A DNA stretch of 42,264 nucleotides from CAZFDT01 sp964518335 (GTDB taxonomy: Bacteria; Planctomycetota; Phycisphaerae; Phycisphaerales; Phycisphaeraceae). Shown piece by piece: positions 1 through 8,201 of this stretch (the stretch's first letter is position 1; every line of letters begins with the position of its first letter). Location of the stretch: assembly GCA_964518335.1 (NCBI GenBank), contig CAZFDT010000044.1, positions 1-42,264 on the forward strand, in the 5' to 3' direction. Made by a program: the position numbers and the translations under genes. Below the pieces are notes generated by a model. The model saw only the letters and a list, made by a program, of their open reading frames with translations. It ran no database searches and was not told where the DNA came from.

Positions 1-63
1 CAGGCGCATCGTGTGGTGAAGGTGAAAACCCAGTGATTCCGATTAGCGGGGGGGGGCGACGGG

Positions 64-2103
64 TCAGTCGGCGGGGGCTTCGGCGGATTTGGGGGGTGCG
101 GCGTCTTCGAGTTTGAGTTCGCCCAGGTAGATGCGTTGGACGTCGGGGGTCCAGGCCCAGTTGAGGCGGAGGGGGGCGGGTGTGTCGCGTCGGGGGCTGC
201 GCAGGGCGACGCTGGCGGAGAGGGTTTGGCCGGGCTCGGCCTTGACGTTGAGCAGGTCGAAGGGGATGGCGGCCTCGACACTGTAGCCCTTCTCGGTGGG
301 CGTGACAGTGGCCTGGGCGCCCTGGCGCTGACCGAACCACTCCCACACCTGGTTGGGGACGCTGATGCCGAACTGGAAGTCGGCGGGGTCGCCCCACGCC
401 AGGCCGTCGTTGGCCGGATCGATGAACACTTCGACCAGGTCTTTTTCGTAGAGTCGCTTGGGGTCGGAGGCGGCGTCGAGCTGCTCGTCTTCGACATCGA
501 CCTTCAAGTGCAGGGCCTGGTCGTCCCAGGCGAAGTAGAGCCGGGCCGACACGAGCTGCTCACCGGCCTGCTGCAGCGGCGGGCGCGGCGTGTCGAGTGT
601 CATCGGCTGCCAGGACATCGGCTCGCCCTGCTCGACGGTTTCCATGCGGGGCACCGCAACGGGCTTGGCGACGCTGCGCCGCTTGGTCAGATCGCGTCGG
701 GGCAGCACACTCGTCAGCCGCGCCTCGCCCGGCGGGGGCTCGTAGGCGTGGAACCCGGCGATCGCCATGCCCCGCTCGACTGGCGTCAGCTTCATGAACT
801 GCTTCCAGACGAACTGGCTGCGGTAGTTTTCGATCATGACGAGGGTGATGCCCACGTCGATGCCGATCACGTCGCCGGCGTACCAGCCGGTGTGGGGGTT
901 GAAGGCGTCCACGAGGCCGTAGTGCTTCCAGGCCTTGTCGCCGTAGGCGTCGTACATGAATCGCACGGCGGCGATGGCTTCCTGCGGGAGGAAGGGGATG
1001 CTGCCGGCGGCGGCGCAGGGCACGACCGTGCCGTTGAACTTCGCCGTCGGGTCGGGCCCGACCCAGTCGGTGTAGCCGATCTCACTGTCGCTGCTGGTGA
1101 TGCCCCAGAGGTTTTCGCCGTAGAGCGGGAACTGGTCCTGCAGACGGATGGCCATGATGCGCTGGGCGCGGGTGGCCAGGACGCTGTTGAGCCAGTAGTC
1201 GGCATAGTCGTCGCGGACGCCGCGGAAGTCGATCCAGGCGTGGGTGAACTGGTGGATGAACAGAGGCGGGTAGGAGAGGAAGGTCATGCCCTCGTACTCG
1301 ACGACGGGCACGCGTTTCCAGTGGTGCCAGGTCTCGGCGGGCAGGGGGTGCGTGGGCGAGCCCAGGCCGAGGATCTGGAGGATGATGTGCTCGCTGTAGT
1401 GTTCCCAGCGGGAGGCGATGAAGCCCGACTCGGGCCGCCAGCCCATGGACAAGGTCTTGCCGCCGTCGAGCATCCAGGGCCACTCGACGCGCTCGTAGAT
1501 GCGTCGGGCGAGGTCGGCGACTTCGGTGTCGGCGTAATACTGCCCGGCGGTGAGGACGCCGGCGATGAGCAGGGCGGTGTCGATCGACGACACCTCGCTC
1601 TGCCAGACGCGCTGGCCGGTGTGGCTGTCCACGAAGTGGTAGTAGTACCCGTGGACCGTGGGCATCTGCTCGAGGAAGCGCAGCGTGGTGAGCACGCGTT
1701 GGTAGGCATCCTCGGGACTGATCCAGGAACGCTCGTCGGCGATGCAGATGCTGGTGAGTCCGAAGCCGACGGCGGCGATGGAGGCGACCTTGCTGCGGCG
1801 CGAGCCGTCGGCGGGGGCGCGGTCGGCGATGAGGCCGGTCTCGGGATCGGCCTGCTCCCAGAAGTAGGCGAAGCAGCGGCGCTGCCATTCCTCGAGGAAC
1901 TCGTCGTTGGTCATGGGGGCGGCGATCGCCGGCGGCGGGGCGGCCGGGACCGTCTCGCCCGTGGCGGGGTCCACCACGGCGGGTGTGGACGCGTCGGCGA
2001 CGAGGGACGTGTCGGCCAAGGTCTGCCCCGGCACCCCCTGAACCGCCGCGGCCAGTGTCGCCACGAGCGTGCAGATGCCGATGATGGGCAGAATGCGTGT
2101 CAA
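64..2103 (-). CDS. Secreted GH144-type glycoside hydrolase (glucoamylase-like domain) with C-terminal CBM9-like domain
   Basis: Predicted exported enzyme acting on beta-glucan-like polysaccharide. Residues about 60-470 match the putative glucoamylase (Glycoamylase/GH144) family: an alpha-helical toroid with the typical run YPPLFIHQFTHAWIDFRG, then WGITSSD, GYTDW, AAAGSIPF, DAFNPHTGWY, GIDVGITLVMIENYR. Residues about 480-665 resemble the CBM9/DOMON-like beta-sandwich (FAWDDQALHLKVDVEDEQLD, YEKDLVEVFIDP), so catalytic and sugar-binding modules are fused. No Met lies near the N-terminus. I chose TTG at 2103 because AGGGAAG stands 8 nt upstream and it opens directly into a signal peptide (TRILPIIGICTLVATLAAAVQG). 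The frame is open back to a GTG at 2196, but those extra residues look non-coding and contain a perfect inverted repeat. Family assignment is firm; the exact substrate is inferred from GH144 (beta-1,2-glucan) and is uncertain. Confidence 0.85.
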   Translation of the reverse strand: MTRILPIIGICTLVATLAAAVQGVPGQTLADTSLVADASTPAVVDPATGETVPAAPPPAIAAPMTNDEFLEEWQRRCFAYFWEQADPETGLIADRAPADGSRRSKVASIAAVGFGLTSICIADERSWISPEDAYQRVLTTLRFLEQMPTVHGYYYHFVDSHTGQRVWQSEVSSIDTALLIAGVLTAGQYYADTEVADLARRIYERVEWPWMLDGGKTLSMGWRPESGFIASRWEHYSEHIILQILGLGSPTHPLPAETWHHWKRVPVVEYEGMTFLSYPPLFIHQFTHAWIDFRGVRDDYADYWLNSVLATRAQRIMAIRLQDQFPLYGENLWGITSSDSEIGYTDWVGPDPTAKFNGTVVPCAAAGSIPFLPQEAIAAVRFMYDAYGDKAWKHYGLVDAFNPHTGWYAGDVIGIDVGITLVMIENYRSQFVWKQFMKLTPVERGMAIAGFHAYEPPPGEARLTSVLPRRDLTKRRSVAKPVAVPRMETVEQGEPMSWQPMTLDTPRPPLQQAGEQLVSARLYFAWDDQALHLKVDVEDEQLDAASDPKRLYEKDLVEVFIDPANDGLAWGDPADFQFGISVPNQVWEWFGQRQGAQATVTPTEKGYSVEAAIPFDLLNVKAEPGQTLSASVALRSPRRDTPAPLRLNWAWTPDVQRIYLGELKLEDAAPPKSAEAPAD

Positions 2104-2133
2104 GGGCTTGGCTTCCCTGTAGCGATGACCTCC

Positions 2134-2158
2134 AGGTTCGACGCCAAAGATCGAACCT
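2134..2158. promoter_or_regulatory. Perfect 8-bp inverted repeat, candidate operator upstream of the GH144 gene
   Basis: AGGTTCGA (2134-2141) and TCGAACCT (2151-2158) form perfect arms around a 9-nt spacer, 31-55 nt upstream of the proposed TTG start. The size and spacing suit a dimeric repressor site or a 5'-UTR hairpin. No run of T follows, so it is not an obvious terminator. Seen directly; function is inferred. Confidence 0.45.
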
Positions 2159-2454
2159 CGGGTACACCTCCGCGTGAATCGTGCGCCAGGTCTCACCGAC
2201 GGGCTAGTGCCACGGCTCCCGCAGCTCCGCCGCCGCGAACCGTCACCATCGCCACTATCGGCCCACCCGACACACCCTCTTCAGTTCGCAACGCACATTT
2301 CGGCCCTTTCACTCAGACCATAACCCCGGCCGTCTGCGCCACGGCCATCTGCCTGCCATCACGCCGCCCATCGTGCCTGCTGATACTGCGAACAACCAAT
2401 CCGTTCCGCCCCGCATGATCTGTCCCTGCATCATACGCCCCGATTCGCGCCAAG
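2159..2454. other. Non-coding stretch with no recognised element
   Basis: Together with the leader at 2104-2158 this is a gap of about 350 bases between the GH144 gene and the small gene downstream of atpD. Apart from the inverted repeat described separately, I see no RNA gene, convincing terminator or conserved small gene. Long open frames on the opposite strand here are antisense continuations of the hydrolase shadow. Confidence 0.5.
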
Positions 2455-2703
2455 TCAGCTTCCGTCGCGCCCCGGCGCCACCCGCCCGTCGTCGCCCGTC
2501 AGCGGGGCGCCCATGTCGATGATGCGCTGAATGTGCAGGGTACGCTGCCGGTGACGCGTGTGCGGCAGTCGAGCATGACGCTTGATGCCGGGAAAGGGGT
2601 CAATCGGGCCGATGGGTCTGCGCGCGTTGCGCAGCGAGCCAATCATCCTGTCGGGGTGGGCCGCTGCTTCGTGGCCCAACGCCAGCACCTCGATCGTCGT
2701 CAT
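2455..2703 (-). CDS. Small hypothetical protein directly downstream of atpD (82 aa)
   Basis: An 82-codon frame starts with ATG 7 nt after the atpD stop, so it would be co-transcribed with atpD. The product is basic and rich in His, Arg and Pro (RRPIGPIDPFPGIKRHARLPHTRHRQRTLHIQRI), with no signal peptide or membrane segment. This is the position where atpC (epsilon subunit) normally sits, but the sequence does not resemble epsilon: there is no N-terminal beta-barrel pattern and it is too short. No clear Shine-Dalgarno precedes it. It may be a real small gene or a chance frame; I do not recognise it. Confidence 0.3.
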   Translation of the reverse strand: MTTIEVLALGHEAAAHPDRMIGSLRNARRPIGPIDPFPGIKRHARLPHTRHRQRTLHIQRIIDMGAPLTGDDGRVAPGRDGS

Positions 2704-2710
2704 CGCCGGA

Positions 2711-4168
<1,458 letters not shown>

Positions 4169-4793
4169 GTCAAAACCTCGATCGGGTGTCCGTTGCGTCT
4201 TTCCTCGCGGGCCATTCGCCCGCCGACAGGGAGGGGGATCATAAGGCCAACGCCCGCACCTTGCCAGCCACCCCGCCTCAACAGGCCGCGCTGCCCGCCC
4301 ATGGGCGAGATGCCGGCCGCGGGTGACAAAACGTGCCGCCAGCCCGCTCGCGCCGCCCCAGGCGTGGCCCAGCTCAACTTCCCCATCCCCGGCCGGTGCC
4401 GCCCCCGCGCTTTGGTGATACCCCTCGAAGGCTCCATGATGGCCCCATACGCCACCGTGTCGCACACCGGATCGGGCAAGCCGATCCAGTCGCCCGTCGC
4501 CAGCAGCTTGCTCAGAACCTTCATGGCCGTCACCTCCGGGCCGCACGTTGACGCCTCGCCCCCGCGGCGCGGCCCACGCGGAGAGCGGTCTATATGTTAG
4601 GATAATTTTAGCATATCGCCCCGACGCGATCAAGGTGGACTCAATTCCGAAGTGCAACGAACGGCGGCGGGCGGACGACTCGCGCCCTGCCCGTGACAGG
4701 CCAAGCGAATCGGCGACGTGCCCTGCCCCGTGCCCCCACCATGCCCGACCCCAACCCGATACACTTGCCATCGCGCCGGGGGAATCGCCAGCC
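4169..4793. other. Long divergent intergenic region between atpD and the glycosyltransferase gene
   Basis: This 625-base gap holds the minus-strand promoter and inverted repeat (4592-4633) and the possible leader ORF starting at 4524. The rest is GC-rich with no RNA gene or terminator that I can identify. No plus-strand promoter for the glycosyltransferase is clear. Confidence 0.5.
4592..4633 (-). promoter_or_regulatory. Sigma70-like promoter with overlapping inverted repeat, reading toward atpD
   Basis: On the minus strand, TTGATC (4633-4628), a 17-bp spacer and TAAAAT (4610-4605) form a good promoter within an AT-rich island that stands out in this GC-rich DNA. The -10 box is flanked by an imperfect inverted repeat, ATATGTTAG (4592-4600) and TTAGCATAT (4608-4616), matching at 7 of 9 positions, which could be an operator. 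Transcription would start near 4598, giving a leader of about 430 nt before atpD. Confidence 0.5.
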
Positions 4794-6014
4794 ATGCGCA
4801 TCCTCCTGCTCAACCAGGTCTTTCACCCCGACGTGGCCGCCACCGCGCAGATGGCCCACGACCTGGCACGGCATCTGACCGCGGCGGGGCATGACGTGGT
4901 CGTCGTCGCATCGCGGTCGCTCTACGGGCAGCGCGGCGGAAAACTGCCCCGCAAAGAACAGATCGACGGAGCCCAGGTCTATCGCGTGGGCGTCAGCCTG
5001 TTCGGCAAGGGCTCGATCCTCACCCGCCTGATCGACTTCGCCCTGTTCTATCTGCTGGCCACGGTGAAGGTGCTCACGATCCGTCGCCCGGACGTGGTCA
5101 TCGCCTTCACCACGCCGCCGTTGATCGCCCTGGTCGGGTGGCTGCTGCAGCGCCTGCGCGGCACGCGCTATGTCTATTGGCTGATGGATGTCTATCCCGA
5201 CGTGCTGGTGGCGTATGGCGTGATGCGGGAGCGATCGCTGCTGCACCGGGTGCTCGAACGCGTCAGCCGTTGGTGTCTGCTTCGCGCCGACCGTGTGGTC
5301 GTGCTCGGGCGCGACATGCGGGACCTGGTCATCGCCAAAGGCGTGTCCGCCGGGCGTGTCGAGCACATCAGCGTCTGGGCGGATCAGGCGCAGATCGCGC
5401 CGATCGACGCCGCCGCCAGCAGTTACCGCCGTGCATGGGCGCCGCCCCAGGCGTGCCTGGTGATGTACTCGGGCAACTTCGGACTGGCCCACGACGTGGA
5501 CACGATCGCCGGCGCGATCGACCGTCTGGCGGGGCGTGATGACGTCCAGTTCGTCTTCGTCGGTTCAGGCAAGCGAATGGATGAGCTGCGGCATCGGTCA
5601 ACTGCAGCGGGACGGCGCCACGTGCGGTTCGAGCCGTATCAGCCGCGCCAGTCGCTTGGCCAACTGCTGGGCGCCGCCGACATCCACCTCATCAGCCAGG
5701 CGCAGGCCATGCGCGGCCTGATTGTGCCCAGCAAGCTCTACGGCATCATGGCCGCCGCACGCCCGACCCTGTTCGTCGGCCCCGCCGACGCCGAAGTCGC
5801 ACGCGTCCTGGCCGACTACGACTGCGGCCGCGTCGTCGCCGTGGGCCAGATCGATCCACTCGTCGAACAGATCGAGCACCTTGCCCGCGACCCCGAGCTG
5901 CGCGCCGCCCTGGGCGCGCGTGCCCGGGCGGCGCTCGAACAGGCCTATCGCCGCGACTTGCTCTGCCGCGAATGGGAAGCCATGCTCGCCCGCCTCGACT
6001 CCGACCGCGCGTAA
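4794..6014 (+). CDS. GT4-family glycosyltransferase (WbuB-like)
   Basis: Retaining GT-B glycosyltransferase that transfers a sugar from a nucleotide donor in exopolysaccharide, O-antigen or glycolipid synthesis. The 406-aa product starts at MRILLLNQVFHPDVAATAQM, the typical N-terminus of WbuB-like GT4 enzymes. The N-terminal Rossmann half (1-190) includes a hydrophobic patch (FALFYLLATVKVL) likely for membrane association. The C-terminal half (about 200-400) has the donor-binding features VMYSGNFGLAHDV, FVGSGKR and IVPSKLYGIMAAARPTLF. It stands alone, divergent from atpD, with no polysaccharide cluster around it, so its glycan is unknown. An in-frame extension upstream to 4548 exists but lacks homology; ATG 4794 fits the family start. 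Confidence 0.88.
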   Translation: MRILLLNQVFHPDVAATAQMAHDLARHLTAAGHDVVVVASRSLYGQRGGKLPRKEQIDGAQVYRVGVSLFGKGSILTRLIDFALFYLLATVKVLTIRRPDVVIAFTTPPLIALVGWLLQRLRGTRYVYWLMDVYPDVLVAYGVMRERSLLHRVLERVSRWCLLRADRVVVLGRDMRDLVIAKGVSAGRVEHISVWADQAQIAPIDAAASSYRRAWAPPQACLVMYSGNFGLAHDVDTIAGAIDRLAGRDDVQFVFVGSGKRMDELRHRSTAAGRRHVRFEPYQPRQSLGQLLGAADIHLISQAQAMRGLIVPSKLYGIMAAARPTLFVGPADAEVARVLADYDCGRVVAVGQIDPLVEQIEHLARDPELRAALGARARAALEQAYRRDLLCREWEAMLARLDSDRA

Positions 6015-6143
6015 GCGCCGCGACAGTGGACGACCTCAAGACTCACGCTGCCGCAGCGCCTCATGGTGGGGTGATGCGCTGGGCAAGGGCGCCAAGGTGG
6101 TTGAGTTGACCGAGTGGTTCACACGGCGCGGGACGATTGTTTC

Positions 6144-6173
6144 TTGACCGCATGTATATTGTCGTGTATATTG
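6144..6173 (+). promoter_or_regulatory. Promoter with tandem 9-bp direct repeat, likely autoregulated operator of the toxin-antitoxin pair
   Basis: TTGACC (6144-6149), a 17-bp spacer and TATATT (6167-6172) make a near-consensus promoter. Two exact copies of TGTATATTG (6153-6161 and 6165-6173) start 12 bp apart, close to one helical turn, and cover the -10 box, as expected of an operator bound by the HTH partner. The predicted start of transcription (about 6179) is only a few nt before the ATG at 6185, so GAGG at 6173-6176 may lie outside the mRNA. Confidence 0.6.
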
Positions 6174-6184
6174 AGGTATCGCCG

Positions 6185-6493
6185 ATGGACTCCCAGGCCC
6201 GCCACGCCGTTCGCACCATTCGCCGCAGTATCAAGGCGGGACGATACCGGCTCATGGAGCGCTTCACGCATCGCATGGACCAGCGGGGCGTGACCTGGCC
6301 TGACGTGCTGGCGCTGTTGGACGCGCCGACGGCAGTGCGGTTCGACGGGGCCGACCGGTGGGGACGCGACCGCTGGATCATCGGCGGGGAGGCGGCGGAC
6401 GGGCTGCCGATGGAGGTGGTGTGTGTGCTGGACGAGGCTTCCGGGGGCGGCGGCACGATGACGGTGTTTATCACGATTGACTGGAAGGACTAA
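6185..6493 (+). CDS. DUF4258-domain protein, putative toxin of a type II toxin-antitoxin pair
   Basis: The 102-aa product matches DUF4258: an N-terminal helix, then YRLMERFTHRMDQRGVTWPDVLALLD (His-Arg-Met before an Arg-Gly-Val/Ile turn and helix), and a beta-rich C-terminal half (RWIIGG, MEVVCVLDE, MTVFITID). Such proteins are usually paired with HTH antitoxins and resemble small RNase toxins of the RelE/BrnT kind; toxicity here is inferred. ATG 6185 was chosen because the promoter's -10 box overlaps an in-frame upstream ATG at 6152, placing that codon outside the transcript. The HTH gene begins 3 nt after this stop, so the pair is one operon with toxin first, the order seen in HigBA- and BrnTA-type systems. 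Confidence 0.7.
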   Translation: MDSQARHAVRTIRRSIKAGRYRLMERFTHRMDQRGVTWPDVLALLDAPTAVRFDGADRWGRDRWIIGGEAADGLPMEVVCVLDEASGGGGTMTVFITIDWKD

Positions 6494-6496
6494 ACC

Positions 6497-6901
6497 ATGA
6501 AGTCACGTCAACTGCAACTGGATGACCGGGTGATCCGTGAGGACGTGCCGTACACGATGCTGCTGCCGGATCGGCGCACGGTGCTGGTGCTGGTGCCGGC
6601 CGAGGAATGCGAGCGCGACGTGAGCGGCGAGATTCTGTTCAAGCCCGAGGCAGTGCGACGGCTGGACCGCGTGCGGGTGATGGCGATGAACATGCCCCAG
6701 GCCCTGACGCCGGGGTTTATCCGCACGCTGCGCGAGGCGCTGGGGCTGACCCAGGCCCAGCTTGGCGAGCGCGTCGGCGTGGACAAGCTGACGGTCTATC
6801 GCTGGGAGCGTGGCATGGTGAAGCCCGGTCCCGCCGCGTTGAAGGGGTTGGGCAAGCTGCGGCGCGAGGCAGTACGCCGAGGCGTGACGCTGGCGGCATG
6901 A
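6497..6901 (+). CDS. HTH-domain antitoxin-like transcriptional regulator
   Basis: A 134-aa protein with an N-terminal region of about 70 residues (probably the toxin-binding part, including LLPDRRTVLVLVPAEE) and a C-terminal Xre/MqsA-like helix-turn-helix at about residues 75-125: GFIRTLREALGLTQAQLGERVGVDKLTVYRWERGM. The HTH starts at a FIRxLRExLGLTQxxLA-type motif typical of antitoxins with a C-terminal DNA-binding domain. It follows the DUF4258 gene by 3 nt. By analogy it neutralises that protein and represses the promoter at 6144-6173, where the tandem TGTATATTG repeats are the likely target. Both points are inferred. Confidence 0.72.
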   Translation: MKSRQLQLDDRVIREDVPYTMLLPDRRTVLVLVPAEECERDVSGEILFKPEAVRRLDRVRVMAMNMPQALTPGFIRTLREALGLTQAQLGERVGVDKLTVYRWERGMVKPGPAALKGLGKLRREAVRRGVTLAA

Positions 6902-6925
6902 GGCCCCAACAGCAAAGGTTCGACC

Positions 6926-7096
6926 GTGAGCAACAGCCAGCGCGGCAACGGATCGGGCGCCATCGTCAAGCGACGGCCCGACGGCCGTGGTATATCGCGC
7001 GGCGCGATCACGAACGCCGCCGCAACCCATACAGTAACCGGCACGCGAAAGCATGGGATACGGCACGAAGCCCCGCGGCAAACCCGTTACAGTTGA
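6926..7096 (+). pseudogene. Short integrase-like N-terminal stub (56 aa) beside tRNA-Arg
   Basis: A GTG start at 6926 has AAAGG 7 nt upstream and lies 24 nt after the antitoxin stop. The peptide begins SNSQRGNGSGAIVKRRPDGR, which resembles the N-terminal arm of many tyrosine recombinases (R-G-x-G-S-I/A-x-K-R-x-D-G-R-W-Y). Immediately afterwards the +1 frame continues with PWYIARRDHERRRN, which would fit the expected W-Y-x-A-R continuation, so a frameshift inside an ancestral integrase is plausible. The frame closes at 7096 with no catalytic domain. It lies about 80 bases from tRNA-Arg, a common integration target. Weak evidence overall; it may also be an unrelated small gene. Confidence 0.35.
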
Positions 7097-7178
7097 CCCA
7101 TGGTCGGGATGATGGAAACGCCTGTGATACTACGGACACTTGTGACGCCGTATGGTTCGCTGGAACATTCGGCGAAAA

Positions 7179-7253
7179 CACCCGCGGCTGGATTCGAACC
7201 AGCGACCTGCCGCTTAGAAGGCGGCTGCTCTATCCAGGCTGAGCTACGCGGGC
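7179..7253 (-). tRNA. tRNA-Arg(UCU)
   Basis: Complete cloverleaf on the minus strand, 75 nt. The 7-bp acceptor stem is GCCCGCG with CGCGGGT (one G-U pair at the end). The D arm is GCTC/GAGC. The anticodon stem is GCCGC/GCGGC around the loop CTTCTAA, giving anticodon TCT. The variable loop is 5 nt and the T arm is GCTGG-TTCGAAT-CCAGC. The 3' CCA is not encoded. It reads AGA, a rare codon in this GC-rich genome. The gene borders the small accessory island at 6144-7096. Confidence 0.95.
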
Positions 7254-7269
7254 CGGTCATGCGGATAGT

Positions 7270-8094
7270 TTAGCCGCCGCGGGCGCGGAGTTGGGAGGGG
7301 CTCACGCCCAGGTGCTGGCGGCAGTCGCGGAAGCACTGGGCGTAGCTCTGGAACCCGGCTTCGAGGGCGGCGGCCAGGAGATTGACGCGGGCGTTGGCGG
7401 CCAGGAGGTCGGCAAAGCGCGCCAGTCGCTGGCGGCTGCGAAACTCGGTGAGCGTCTGGCCCACCTGGGCACGAAAGAGGCGGCTGAGCTGGGGCAGGTC
7501 GATGCCCAACTCGGCGGCGAGGCCGCCCAGCCGCTCCACGTCCGGGTCGTCGCGCAGGCGCCGGGCGGCGCGGGCGACCACGGGGTGCAACTGCAGCACC
7601 TCGGGATCGGTCGGGGCCTGATCGCACTGCCGCCACGCCTCGCCCAGCAGCCACGCCATCCCCAGCGTATGGTGATCGCCGGGCATCGACGCATCGTCGA
7701 GCAGGCGGGCCTGGGCGGCCAGCGCAGCGCAGCGATCGGGGGGCAGCACGCGGCAGAGGTGCGCCGCCCGGCGACCGGCCGCCAGCTTCGCCAGCTCGCC
7801 CGTCGCCTGCCGCCGCACAAACCCTTTGCGAAACACAGCCACCCACATCTCGAACTGCGCGGTGTAGTCCAGCAGCAGATGCGGCTGGTCCTCGAACAGC
7901 CACAGCAGCGACCCGGCGTGCAACGGGCAGCGATCGCCGCCGACGATATACGTCGCCCGTCCATGAACCACGATGTTCAGCTCCAGCTCGCGGTGATGGT
8001 GCGGGGGGCCCTGCCACGGCAGCATGCGCCCGGACCGGACCAGCTCGACCCGGCCCCGACGCCCCGGCGGAATGTGCAGCTCGGCCCTGGCCAT
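7270..8094 (-). CDS. AraC-family transcriptional regulator
   Basis: A 274-aa regulator with an N-terminal cupin-like sensor (about residues 20-110: PHHHRELELNIVVHGRATYIVGG, then LHAGSLLWLFEDQPHLLL) and a C-terminal double HTH (about 175-270: LGGLAAELGIDLPQLSRLFRAQVGQTLTEFRSRQRLARF and LAAALEAGFQSYAQCFRDCRQHLGVSPSQLRA). It is divergent from the PhyH oxygenase gene, so it probably responds to a small molecule and controls that gene. The start is ATG 8094: it has no Shine-Dalgarno, but a TAGAAT -10 box ends 8 nt upstream, which suggests a leaderless transcript. A TTG at 8157 in the same frame is the alternative, but it lies upstream of that promoter. Confidence 0.9.
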   Translation of the reverse strand: MARAELHIPPGRRGRVELVRSGRMLPWQGPPHHHRELELNIVVHGRATYIVGGDRCPLHAGSLLWLFEDQPHLLLDYTAQFEMWVAVFRKGFVRRQATGELAKLAAGRRAAHLCRVLPPDRCAALAAQARLLDDASMPGDHHTLGMAWLLGEAWRQCDQAPTDPEVLQLHPVVARAARRLRDDPDVERLGGLAAELGIDLPQLSRLFRAQVGQTLTEFRSRQRLARFADLLAANARVNLLAAALEAGFQSYAQCFRDCRQHLGVSPSQLRARGG

Positions 8095-8102
8095 GCCGCG
8101 CC

Positions 8103-8133
8103 ATTCTAGCAAACCATGCAAACTCACAGACAA
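8103..8133 (-). promoter_or_regulatory. Extended -10 promoter for the AraC gene
   Basis: Minus strand: TGC-TAGAAT with the hexamer at 8108-8103, and a weak TTGTCT at 8133-8128 with a 19-bp spacer. The ATG follows the -10 box by 8 nt, so the mRNA should start at or next to the start codon. The same TGCTAGAAT string occurs in the clpP promoter. Confidence 0.5.
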
Positions 8134-8201
8134 CCGGCGAGATGAGTTGTCCGACAATACCTGCCATCATGCGTTCCACACCCTTGAACGGAGCAGTCGT
8201 C

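Noticed and set aside
136..2418. Very long open frame (760 codons) on the plus strand opposite the GH144 gene
   Set aside because: It is the antisense shadow of a GC-rich gene: Gly/Val/Asp-rich low-information protein with no domain, while the minus strand encodes a clear enzyme. The same applies to other long antisense frames, for example opposite atpD, pyrG, the vWA gene and the TPR gene.
2455..2703. atpC (epsilon subunit) downstream of atpD
   Set aside because: The position is right, but the 82-aa product lacks any epsilon-like pattern and is much too short.
6607..7242. Long plus-strand frame running through the antitoxin and into the tRNA
   Set aside because: It overlaps the well-supported HTH gene in another frame and crosses tRNA-Arg. 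Only a short part (PWYIARRD near 6985-7010) is of interest, as the possible frameshifted continuation of the integrase-like stub.
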